From the NCBI GenBank assembly GCA_902363595.1, contig CABJAP010000007.1, forward strand, positions 1 through 64,000: a DNA stretch of 64,000 nt. Direction: 5' to 3'. The position numbers were made by a program, and so were the translations under genes. The DNA is from Clostridia bacterium (GTDB lineage: Bacteria > Bacillota > Clostridia > Peptostreptococcales > Anaerovoracaceae). Under the pieces are notes generated by a model. The model saw nothing but the letters and a program-made list of their open reading frames with translations, was not told the origin of the DNA and ran no database searches. This document shows positions 28,152 to 34,991 of the stretch, in pieces. Positions within the stretch are counted from its first letter, which is position 1. Each line of letters begins with the position of its first letter.

Positions 28152-28781
28152 TTACTGCCCCATAATTTTCATCCATCCGGCTGTATAGAAAGCCCGCATT
28201 TCCTTCACATAGTTTTCTGCGTTATGAAGCGGCATTTCGTGAATCACCAGTTCAAAGAAAGTATGAAACATGCCGGTAATCAGAATATGCTCCAGCGCAG
28301 GGTCGATCTGCGGGGAAGGACGACCAAGCTCCTGCAAAACTTTCTGATAGGCGTGGGTTGCCGCCACTTCAATCTCCACCATTTCATCGATGAAACCGAA
28401 AAACTTCGTCCCCTCCGAACAGCAGAGAATCAGTTTACATTCTTCCAGATGTTCGTAGGCGTAGTGGAGCATATCAAACATGCAAGCGCCGGAAAAATCT
28501 CCCATAACCTCCGGCTGCTGCTCGTGGGGGAGATTAGCAAATTCTTTCTGCGCTTTTTGAAAACAGCCGAGCAGATACGCATAATGCTCGCCTACCAAAG
28601 CCTCGAACAGTTCTTCTTTACTTTTATAATATCCGTAAAAGGCTCCAGTTGTCATACCTACGGATTTTACGATATTCCGCAGGGAAGCGTCTTTGTAGCC
28701 TTTTTGCAAAAACTCCGCTTTTGCGGCCCGGTGGATGCGTTCTAAGGTTGTCAGATTTCCTTCTATCCTTCTCACCTCCAT
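28152..28781 (-). CDS. TetR/AcrR regulator of the ABC pair
   Basis: About 210 residues with an N-terminal TetR helix-turn-helix (DASLRNIVKSVGMTTGAFYGYYKSKEELFEAL) and a ligand domain with a CCSEGTKF motif. It is a close paralogue of the TetR at 32539. The start is uncertain: the -10 and predicted transcription start lie so close that the ATG at 28799 would fall outside the mRNA, so 28781 is chosen although the leader is nearly absent. It probably represses itself and the exporter pair through the repeats just upstream. Confidence 0.85.
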   Translation of the reverse strand: MEVRRIEGNLTTLERIHRAAKAEFLQKGYKDASLRNIVKSVGMTTGAFYGYYKSKEELFEALVGEHYAYLLGCFQKAQKEFANLPHEQQPEVMGDFSGACMFDMLHYAYEHLEECKLILCCSEGTKFFGFIDEMVEIEVAATHAYQKVLQELGRPSPQIDPALEHILITGMFHTFFELVIHEMPLHNAENYVKEMRAFYTAGWMKIMGQ

Positions 28782-28783
28782 AA

Positions 28784-28807
28784 CACTGTTATATATCACT
28801 GTTATAT
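28784..28807 (-). promoter_or_regulatory. Tandem operator-like repeats at the tetR start
   Basis: CACTGTTATAT occurs twice in direct orientation (28784-28794 and 28797-28807, 13-nt period) between the -10 and the start codon. One copy is part of a near-palindrome ATAACAGTGTTAT. Confidence 0.5.
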
Positions 28808-28834
28808 TTTATTCCAAGAGGCGGGTCTTGTCAA
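28806..28834 (-). promoter_or_regulatory. tetR promoter
   Basis: Minus-strand TTGACA (28829-28834), 17-nt spacer, TAAAAT (28806-28811). Confidence 0.75.
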
Positions 28835-28881
28835 GAGGGAAATTACCCATAGAATCATTTCAGAGACATTGAAGATAAAAC

Positions 28882-28915
28882 AAGGTGAGGCAGCGTTTAT
28901 ACACTGCCTCACCTT
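28882..28915 (-). terminator. Terminator after the response-regulator fragment
   Basis: Perfect 12-bp stem AAGGTGAGGCAG/CTGCCTCACCTT with a 10-nt loop, followed on the minus strand by TTGTTTTAT. Confidence 0.75.
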
Positions 28916-28916
28916 T

Positions 28917-29183
28917 CTATTTTTCTTCAAACTTATAGCCGATGCCGTAGACGCTTTTCACATAGTCCGGCAGGTCGGGAGCGATCTTTAGCTTCCTCCG
29001 TAAATTACTCACATGGTTGTTGACTGCTTTGCGGGAATAGTAGGTATAATCTTCTTCCCACACCAGATCCATAAGCATTTCATAGGTGAATACCCGCTTC
29101 GGATTTAAGATAAGCAAGGAGAAGATTTCAAATTCCTTGACGGTCAATTCTATCGACTGCTCCAATCTGCCAGCCGGTTTCAG
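28917..29183 (-). pseudogene. Response regulator fragment (winged-helix domain only)
   Basis: 82-87 codons encode only the OmpR/VanR-type DNA-binding domain (LTVKEFEIFSLLILNPKRVFTYEMLMD, KAVNNHVSNLRRKLK, YGIGYKFEEK). The receiver domain is missing and a stop lies directly upstream in frame. The only possible start is a TTG without ribosome site. No histidine kinase gene remains nearby. The fragment suggests that a two-component system was lost from the element. Confidence 0.8.
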
Positions 29184-29221
29184 CTAAATCAAGTACGGCT
29201 AATTTCCCATATCACCACCAC

Positions 29222-29587
29222 CTAACCATCATCCAATGCTTTCTTTAACTTTTGAAAAGACTCCGCGCTGATCGCATGTTCAATGTTGCAAGCGTCTTGT
29301 TCTGCTATTTTGGGGGCTACGCCTGCCGCTATGAGCCGTTCTGTAAAAAAACGATGCTTTTCAAAAATCTGTTCGGCAAGCTGCAATCCTGTTTCTGTGA
29401 GGGAGAGTGTGCCGTCAGCATTTTTAACAAGATGGCCGGATTTGGATAGTTCCTTGACTGCCCGGCTTACGGAAGGCTTTTTTACCCCCAACTGCTTTGC
29501 AACATCCACGCAGCGGACATAGCCATGACGCTGCTGCATTATTAAAACGGCCTCCAGATAATCTTCCATCGAAGAAGTTAAAGACAT
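29222..29587 (-). CDS. DtxR/MntR-family metal-dependent regulator
   Basis: 121 residues. An N-terminal winged helix (SSMEDYLEAVLIM, VRCVDVAKQLGVKKPSVSRAVKELSKSGHLV) precedes a dimerisation part ending in DACNIEHAISAESFQKL, with the Glu/His/Cys ligand pattern of the family's metal sites. There is no SH3 domain, as in MntR. It starts 22 nt after the ECF ATPase, apparently as last gene of that operon, so it may sense Fe or Mn and control the transporter. The target site was not recognised. Confidence 0.85.
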   Translation of the reverse strand: MSLTSSMEDYLEAVLIMQQRHGYVRCVDVAKQLGVKKPSVSRAVKELSKSGHLVKNADGTLSLTETGLQLAEQIFEKHRFFTERLIAAGVAPKIAEQDACNIEHAISAESFQKLKKALDDG

Positions 29588-29609
29588 AAAGGCTCCTCTC
29601 TTTTAGTTC

Positions 29610-30998
29610 TTATTTACTCAAATCCCACTGAAAACTACAGCAGGCTTGAATCAGTTCCTCATCATGGGTGATCACTAATACGGTTTTTCCCTCGGCCGCA
29701 GTATCTTCCAATGCAGAGGCAATTTTTCGCATGTTCCCGCCGTCCAGCCCCGACGTAGGTTCATCGAACAATAAAATTTCTCTGTCGGATAAAAGGCCGC
29801 AGGCAATGGAAAGGCGCTGCTTCTGTCCGCCGGACAGAATAGCCGGATGCGCGTCTTTGTAAGCGTAAAGATCTAATTTCTTCAGCAAATTTCTGGCCCT
29901 TTCCAATTGTTCCTCTGTCCTGGAAATCCCTAAGAACAGTTCTTCTGTTACGCTGTTTGTAAAGAATTGTGTGCCAGTGTCGTTGGAACTGTACCAGCAG
30001 CTTTTCCGCCGCCGTGACGAACCGGCTTTCCGACCGTGAAGGGAAATACTGCCCTTGGACGGACGTTCCAAGCCGGCAACGATTTTTGCCAGTGTTGTTT
30101 TTCCCGCCCCGTTGTGTCCGGTGATGGCAATGATCTGCCCCGCCCAGGCTGCAAGGTTTAAATTCTCCCAAATTGTATGCTTCCCTCGCTTACAGGAAAG
30201 GCTTTTCAGGGAAAGAAGAGGCGAGCCTGTGACGGCAGGTATGGAGAGCCTTGAAGGCATACAATGCTGTACAGCGCGTAGTTCCAACTGTTTCATGACT
30301 TCAGAAGGGAGCAGTCGCATTTGTTCAGGCGTGCGCTCCCACTGGATGGCTCCATCCCGGATATACACAAAGCGATCCGCTACATCCATCAGCCAGGAAA
30401 TCCGATGTTCCGCAATCAGAAGCGTGCAGCCTTCCCGCTTTAGCCCTTGGAGAACTTCCCGCAGTTCTTTAACACCTTGGCCGTCCAGATTGGCGGTAGG
30501 CTCGTCACAAACATAAACGGGAGGGTTCATGGCGTAGACAGAGGCCACGGCTGTACGCTGCTTTTCTCCGCTGGAAAGCACATCAAGGGAGCGGTCACGC
30601 AATTGTTCCAAACGAAACCGCCGGATAGCCACGTCTGTTCGCAGAACAATTTTTTCATGCGGGAAGCCGTAATTTTCACAGCTGAAAGCAACTTCTCCCG
30701 GCATTTCAGAGGAGAAAAACTGACTTCCCGGATCCTGGAACACACTGCCCACCGTTTTTCCCCGTTTCCACAATGGCTCATCGCTTCTGTCTTTCCCATT
30801 AATCTGAAGGCGGCCGGAAAACCGGCCCATATGAAAGGCAGGCGCAATGCCGTTCACTATATGGATCAAGGTGGTTTTCCCATTTCCTGAAGGGCCGGTC
30901 AATACCACGCATTCGCCTTTCCGGACATGCAGACAAATATCGGTCACGCCTGCCTCGGAGTCGGCATATTGAAAATTCACATGTTCAAACCGGATCAC
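29610..30998 (-). CDS. ECF-type duplicated ABC ATPase (A-A' fusion)
   Basis: 462 residues from a GTG start with AGGAGG upstream, overlapping the T-component stop by 4 nt. It contains two complete ABC ATPase domains. The first has GPSGNGKTT, LSSGEKQRTA and VCDEPTANLD; the second has GHNGAGKTT, LSGGQKQRLS and LLFDEPTSGLD. This matches fused EcfA-EcfA' subunits of group I ECF importers. With the preceding T and MptD-type S genes it forms a complete, substrate-unknown vitamin or metal importer. Confidence 0.88.
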   Translation of the reverse strand: MIRFEHVNFQYADSEAGVTDICLHVRKGECVVLTGPSGNGKTTLIHIVNGIAPAFHMGRFSGRLQINGKDRSDEPLWKRGKTVGSVFQDPGSQFFSSEMPGEVAFSCENYGFPHEKIVLRTDVAIRRFRLEQLRDRSLDVLSSGEKQRTAVASVYAMNPPVYVCDEPTANLDGQGVKELREVLQGLKREGCTLLIAEHRISWLMDVADRFVYIRDGAIQWERTPEQMRLLPSEVMKQLELRAVQHCMPSRLSIPAVTGSPLLSLKSLSCKRGKHTIWENLNLAAWAGQIIAITGHNGAGKTTLAKIVAGLERPSKGSISLHGRKAGSSRRRKSCWYSSNDTGTQFFTNSVTEELFLGISRTEEQLERARNLLKKLDLYAYKDAHPAILSGGQKQRLSIACGLLSDREILLFDEPTSGLDGGNMRKIASALEDTAAEGKTVLVITHDEELIQACCSFQWDLSK

Positions 30999-31687
30999 TT
31001 TATCCCTCCTATTATGAAAAACAGGATGGTTCCAATCGCCCATATTCCCATCCAGAGGAAATCAGCCAGCTGAAGCTTTCTGGCATAGTAGCTTCCCCGC
31101 ACCCCCGGTGCCTGGGCGCCACGCGCTATCGCCGATACGGAAAGCTGATCCGCAATCTGCAAGCAGCGCAGCAGCATGGGCACCAACACATATTCGCAGG
31201 TAACGGCAGGGTGGCGGAGCACCTGCACTGATCCGGTCAGCCTTCGATTCTTCATGGACTGCCGAATCCCATTCAGTTCCGCCTTCATGGTTGGGAAAAA
31301 CCGAAATACCACCAGCAGCCCTAAGATAACCGGAGTGGGGGTATGGATTTTCGACAGGGAGGCCGAGAGCTGTCCCGGAGGCGTGGTAATGAGATCCCAC
31401 GCCGCCAGGAATACCGGCATAAGGTTGTAAAACATCAGCACATAGAATTCCGAAAAAAACACCATACGCAGGCCGTGAAAGCGAATGAGATACAGCAGCA
31501 GCACCAGCGCCAGATAAAAAATGCCGAAGGTCAGGCAGAGCCGCCACCGCTTTTCAAAAACCAACTGGTAGAAAGCAAGCAGTGCAAGAAGACAGGTGAG
31601 CAGGGTGTTTGCGGTAAGCGACACTCCAAGGATGGCGCAGGCCGCCGCCCACGCTTTTACCGGAACGGATAAGGCTGTTTCCCGCAT
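30995..31687 (-). CDS. ECF transporter T component (CbiQ family)
   Basis: A 230-residue membrane protein with about five to six helices and a cytoplasmic region carrying the coupling motif around LSVSAIARGAQAPGVRGSYYARK (the A-R-G signature of EcfT). It starts next to the stop of the S component and overlaps the ATPase gene. It links the ATPases to the substrate-binding S subunit. Confidence 0.85.
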   Translation of the reverse strand: MRETALSVPVKAWAAACAILGVSLTANTLLTCLLALLAFYQLVFEKRWRLCLTFGIFYLALVLLLYLIRFHGLRMVFFSEFYVLMFYNLMPVFLAAWDLITTPPGQLSASLSKIHTPTPVILGLLVVFRFFPTMKAELNGIRQSMKNRRLTGSVQVLRHPAVTCEYVLVPMLLRCLQIADQLSVSAIARGAQAPGVRGSYYARKLQLADFLWMGIWAIGTILFFIIGGIK

Positions 31688-32281
31688 TTACAGCACACCC
31701 GCTTTTTTGAAATGCTTTTGAATCAGCTTCCGGCCGACAAGGCTGCCCAGGAATCCGCAGAACATGGTAAAAATCAGGATAAAAGCCACCCAGCCCGGCG
31801 CTGTATAATACTGAACGTAAGCGTCGATATAACTCTGCTCCATACCGCTGGCAACCGCAAAACTGTAATAGGTACCCCAGAAAAACCAGACGGGAAGCAG
31901 GTTTACCCCGTTGTATAACAGGCTGGAAACTATCCATGCGGCGGTCAGGCGGTTTGGCGTAATCCCTTTCCACAGGATGATTTCCGCGAGGACTCCCACC
32001 ACGATAAACCACGGGAGCAAAAACCAGTTGCCCATCATCAGAAAGACAAGGCCCAGCAGCGTCATGTATACCAGTGAAACAAACCGTTTGCGGATGCGGT
32101 TTACCATCAAAAAATAGATGGGCCCGCAAACAAGCATGGTAATGCCTACGGACAGCACCATGCTGACAAAATCATTCACCATGCAGACCATGTTGATCCC
32201 CAGCTGAATGACAATGAGCAGCACGGTCATCAGTACCAGTGTAATAACGTCTTTTACAGACCATTTCTTTGCGTTTTCCAT
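31688..32281 (-). CDS. MptD-family putative ECF S component
   Basis: 197 residues, six predicted membrane helices, basic C-terminus. The sequence pattern (WSVKDVITLVLMTVLLIVI..., GNWFLLPWFIVVGVLAEIIL, GMEQSYIDAYVQYY) resembles MptD-type S components found with CbiQ and duplicated ATPases in Firmicutes. Their substrate is not established. It is the first intact gene of the operon; upstream lies an ABC ATPase remnant. Confidence 0.75.
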   Translation of the reverse strand: MENAKKWSVKDVITLVLMTVLLIVIQLGINMVCMVNDFVSMVLSVGITMLVCGPIYFLMVNRIRKRFVSLVYMTLLGLVFLMMGNWFLLPWFIVVGVLAEIILWKGITPNRLTAAWIVSSLLYNGVNLLPVWFFWGTYYSFAVASGMEQSYIDAYVQYYTAPGWVAFILIFTMFCGFLGSLVGRKLIQKHFKKAGVL

Positions 32282-32303
32282 TTTGATTCTCCTTTGTTTT
32301 CTT

Positions 32304-32464
32304 TTATGATTCTTGCAGCTTCCGGCTTAATGCCCATTCGCGCAGCCCTATAAACCGCCGGTACGGGCCTTTCTGTTTCATAAGTTTCTGATGCGTTCCC
32401 CGCTGTACGGTCCGCCCCATTTCAGCACAAGGGTCTGGTCGGCATTCCGAACATTGGCAAGGCG
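32304..32464 (-). pseudogene. C-terminal remnant of an ABC exporter ATPase
   Basis: Translation gives RLANVRNADQ in one frame and GTHQKLMKQKGPYRRFIGLREWAL then stop in another. Together these are the usual end of an exporter ATPase (H-loop downstream region and C-terminal helix), broken by a frameshift and missing everything before. It lies between the second tetR and mptD, so a third exporter gene was deleted from this operon. Confidence 0.7.
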
Positions 32465-32538
32465 ATTGCCTCATCTATACGATTCTCCTCCTTTCTTAAA
32501 GTTAGTTTTAGCTAACCGTTGTGCAAAAAATTTAAGGT

Positions 32539-33153
32539 TCAAATGAACCTTAAAAGGCCGCTCCAGCCACAGTTGAAAAAGACTGCCAGTTCATTGACAT
32601 AGCCAATCGCCTGTTCCCGGCTCATATCATGGGCGACTGTTTCAAAAACGGCGGTAAAATAGGCGCTTGTGATCATATGGTGAAGGTCACGGTTGACCGT
32701 CCCCTCCAATTTCCCGAGCTGCCGGAGCTGCTGATAGTAATCCTCCGTCTGATCGACTTCAAGCTCCACAAGCTCATGAATATAGTTGGCATACCGGGTT
32801 CCCTCGGAGCAGCAAATCACCAGTTTGAACGCATCGAAATGATCATAGATGTAATTGATAAAGTAATTCAGGTAGCTGGTAGATAAATCTTGGCTCTGTC
32901 CCGTTTTATCCTCTGTAACCAATTCATAATGTGCTTGCTGCGCCTGTTTAAACTGAGCGATCAGTTCATCGGCCGCCGGAGCTACCAAAGCGTCAAACAA
33001 CGCTTCCTTACTGTTGTAATAGCCATAAAAGGCCCCTTTGGTAAAACCGGCTTCTTTGACAATGGCCCGCAGGGAAGCATCTTTAAAGCCCTTCTCCAAA
33101 AACTCCCGCTTTCCAACCTCAAGAATGCGCTTTTGCGTATCAGTCAGCTTCAC
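32539..33153 (-). CDS. TetR/AcrR regulator, second copy
   Basis: 204 residues from a GTG after AGGGAGAACAAAAC; the earlier in-frame ATG lies inside the operator and has no ribosome site. The helix-turn-helix (DASLRAIVKEAGFTKGAFYGYYNSKEALFDAL) and the CCSEGTRYANYIHELVELEV segment closely match the TetR at 28152, so the two are diverged duplicates. It probably represses itself and the operon that follows (ABC remnant, ECF genes). Confidence 0.88.
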   Translation of the reverse strand: MKLTDTQKRILEVGKREFLEKGFKDASLRAIVKEAGFTKGAFYGYYNSKEALFDALVAPAADELIAQFKQAQQAHYELVTEDKTGQSQDLSTSYLNYFINYIYDHFDAFKLVICCSEGTRYANYIHELVELEVDQTEDYYQQLRQLGKLEGTVNRDLHHMITSAYFTAVFETVAHDMSREQAIGYVNELAVFFNCGWSGLLRFI

Positions 33154-33169
33154 GTTTTGTTCTCCCTTC

Positions 33170-33186
33170 ATATACCATTGGTATAT
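33170..33186 (-). promoter_or_regulatory. TetR operator palindrome
   Basis: ATATACCA-T-TGGTATAT, perfect 8-bp arms, overlapping the -10 of the tetR promoter. Confidence 0.75.
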
Positions 33187-33211
33187 TAACATAAGCAGTG
33201 TAATTTGTCAA
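33183..33211 (-). promoter_or_regulatory. Promoter of the second tetR
   Basis: Minus-strand TTGACA (33206-33211), 17-nt spacer, TAATAT (33183-33188), overlapped by the palindrome. Confidence 0.8.
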
Positions 33212-33294
33212 CAAGTTTTGAGCGAGCGTATAGCGCTGGATCGAAAACAACTTTGAAATTAGCGCCTTAAATATAGAGGATTTGACGAAAATAA

Positions 33295-33555
33295 ATGCCG
33301 CAAGAAGTTCACGTTGATCCTGTGGCATTTTATATTATGGTTGCGCTTAACAAAAACAAGTTCCAAAAAGCATTTCAGCTTACAGAAGGCATAAGCATTA
33401 GGGAATACATTCGGGCATTGCGGATGGAACTTGCTCTGGAACCTTTTGAAAAAAGCGATATGTCCACTGGCAACATCGCAAAAGCAGTTGGCTATCATGG
33501 AGTATCAAATTTCTACCATGTCTTTCAGCAGAGATTTGGAGAAACATATTCATAA
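33295..33555 (+). pseudogene. AraC-family regulator fragment
   Basis: The frame encodes part of an AraC/XylS DNA-binding domain: FQLTEGISIREYIRALRMELAL and TGNIAKAVGYHGVSNFYHVFQQRFGET, then stops before the usual PxxYR end. The first helix-turn-helix is partly missing and there is no effector domain. It appears truncated at both ends. Confidence 0.75.
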
Positions 33556-33582
33556 GCTGTTTTCACAGATTGGCAAGCAATG

Positions 33583-33702
33583 CAAACATGTACATGTTTG
33601 CGATTTTGGCGGGTTTTCTACCCGCCAAAATGCTTGTTGAGGGATAACCCCCAAGCCCCCAAGATCGCTACCTTCGGTAGCGGCTGCGCGTCCTGCGGAC
33701 GC
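33583..33702 (+). other. Array of perfect hairpins, oriT-like
   Basis: Four stems follow one another: an 18-bp perfect palindrome CAAACATGTACATGTTTG (33583-33600); a 10-bp stem TTTTGGCGGG/CCCGCCAAAA (33604-33630); CGCTACC/GGTAGCG (33666-33682); and GCGTCC/GGACGC (33688-33702). A GGGATAACCCCC motif lies between. Such arrays precede mobilisation genes in gut integrative elements, but no mob gene remains. The 33556-33868 interval holds nothing else apart from the terminator. Confidence 0.4.
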
Positions 33703-33727
33703 TGAAAAATTTTTAATAAGCAAAAGA

Positions 33728-33768
33728 AAAACTCTATGCAAATGGTTCGTCCATTCACATAGAGTTTT
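33728..33768 (-). terminator. Terminator of hsp20
   Basis: AAAACTCTATG pairs with CATAGAGTTTT, with an inner AATGG/CCATT stem. It can work in both directions. Confidence 0.7.
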
Positions 33769-33868
33769 CTTATTTCCCGTTCACTTGGCATAGGTTAGTA
33801 TTTTCGCAATACTTCTATATGTTCCTCTGCCATTCTGAGGCAGCCTCTTCTCTCGTTTGTGATGTGCT

Positions 33869-34300
33869 TTATTCAATGGAAATCAGCTTTTTCTGCTCTT
33901 CCAGTTTTTTCGGTTCTTCTTTTGGTATTGACAGGTGCAGCGTGCCGTCTTTAAAGGAAGCTTTGATGTCTTCCTCTGTTACTCCGTTCCCTACATAGAA
34001 GGTCCTGGAGCAACTGCCGGTGTAACGCTCTCTGTGAATATAGTTGCCGTTCTCGTCTTTTGTGTCGTTGGACTCATTTTTCGTGGCAGTGATGGTCATG
34101 TAACCGTCCTTCAGCTCTGCGCTAATGTCTTCCTTCGCATAACCCGGCAGGTCAATGTCCATCAGATAATCTCCATCCTGTTCCTTAATATCGGTCTTCA
34201 TGACGTTCTTGTTGCTATCCATTCTGCTGAAAAATGGGTCTTTGAACATCTCGTCAAACAAATCCAAACCGAAACTACTTCTTCTAGGCACCATCATCAT
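33869..34300 (-). CDS. Hsp20/alpha-crystallin small heat-shock protein
   Basis: 143 residues. The alpha-crystallin domain runs from about residue 35 to 125 (DYLMDIDLPGYAKEDISAELKDGYMTITA, FYVGNGVTEEDIKASFKDGTLHLSIPK). The C-terminal IxI/V motif is probably LISIE. It is an ATP-independent holdase. It is monocistronic and preceded by a CIRCE element, so HrcA should repress it. Confidence 0.95.
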   Translation of the reverse strand: MMMVPRRSSFGLDLFDEMFKDPFFSRMDSNKNVMKTDIKEQDGDYLMDIDLPGYAKEDISAELKDGYMTITATKNESNDTKDENGNYIHRERYTGSCSRTFYVGNGVTEEDIKASFKDGTLHLSIPKEEPKKLEEQKKLISIE

Positions 34301-34389
34301 ATGTCATCCCTCCTTAATTTCTAACCAGTGGCAAAACGCAGGTTAGATAAAATATAATGATTTTATGTTCCCCCTTTTGGAACAATTTT

Positions 34390-34418
34390 ATAATAACACT
34401 TTTTGTTAGCACTGTAAA
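34390..34418 (-). promoter_or_regulatory. hsp20 promoter
   Basis: Minus-strand TTTACA (34413-34418), 17-nt spacer, TATTAT (34390-34395). The -35 lies inside the CIRCE element. Confidence 0.65.
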
Positions 34419-34432
34419 GAGGTGAGTGCTAA
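34406..34432 (-). promoter_or_regulatory. CIRCE element (HrcA operator)
   Basis: TTAGCACTG-N9-GAGTGCTAA differs from the canonical TTAGCACTC-N9-GAGTGCTAA at one position and lies over the hsp20 promoter. Confidence 0.92.
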
Positions 34433-34547
34433 TTTTTCCGAAAATTTTTTTGCCTCTTTTGAGAAAACTGTAGATTTCAATGTTTTTGCATTATAATGGA
34501 AAAATTTTGCACTTACTCAGTCCGGCTTTATTCTTCTGACCCTGAAT

Positions 34548-34991
34548 TCAAACCTCATACACGGAAAACCGCAAAGCCTGCCAGCTGTCAATCGCGCCTT
34601 CACAGACGAAAAGCCTGTTTTCCAGCCATTTATACTCGGAACTGCCGACATCGAATCTGGCAGTTCCTTTATAATAATATTCCTCCGAAGAAACGGCTTC
34701 CCCGGCCAAAAGCTTTTCCTCCAGCTCCTGCGCCAGATGGAGATAGGCGTCGATCTGCATGAACAGCTCTGCGCCGTCATCGGTTTTGAGAAGCACCGGA
34801 GCATAGATGATATTCACCCCCTCTGATGGCGTATAGGTCGTAGACGCTCCCACAGGCAAAATTCTGCCCTTCATCCTATCGCCGGAGAAAGAGCCTTCGC
34901 CTGCAGGGGAGATCAGCAGGTCCCCCCTGCAGGTGTTCTCGATTAAAAGATCGGAGGTCTGCTCCAGCTCCATATCAAACAACTTCCTCAT
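34548..34991 (-). CDS. DUF3237-like protein
   Basis: 147 residues. The start is the ATG whose A-T-G overlaps the amidohydrolase stop (ATGA). A much longer open frame running into the neighbour is only its shadow. The pattern RGDLLISPAGEGSFSGDRMKGRILPVGAS, NIIYAPVLLKTDDGAELFMQ and YYYKGTARFDVGSSEYKWLENRLFV fits DUF3237, a family of about 150 residues with unknown function often found beside catabolic enzymes. Its coupling to the amidohydrolase suggests a role in the same pathway. Confidence 0.8.
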   Translation of the reverse strand: MRKLFDMELEQTSDLLIENTCRGDLLISPAGEGSFSGDRMKGRILPVGASTTYTPSEGVNIIYAPVLLKTDDGAELFMQIDAYLHLAQELEEKLLAGEAVSSEEYYYKGTARFDVGSSEYKWLENRLFVCEGAIDSWQALRFSVYEV

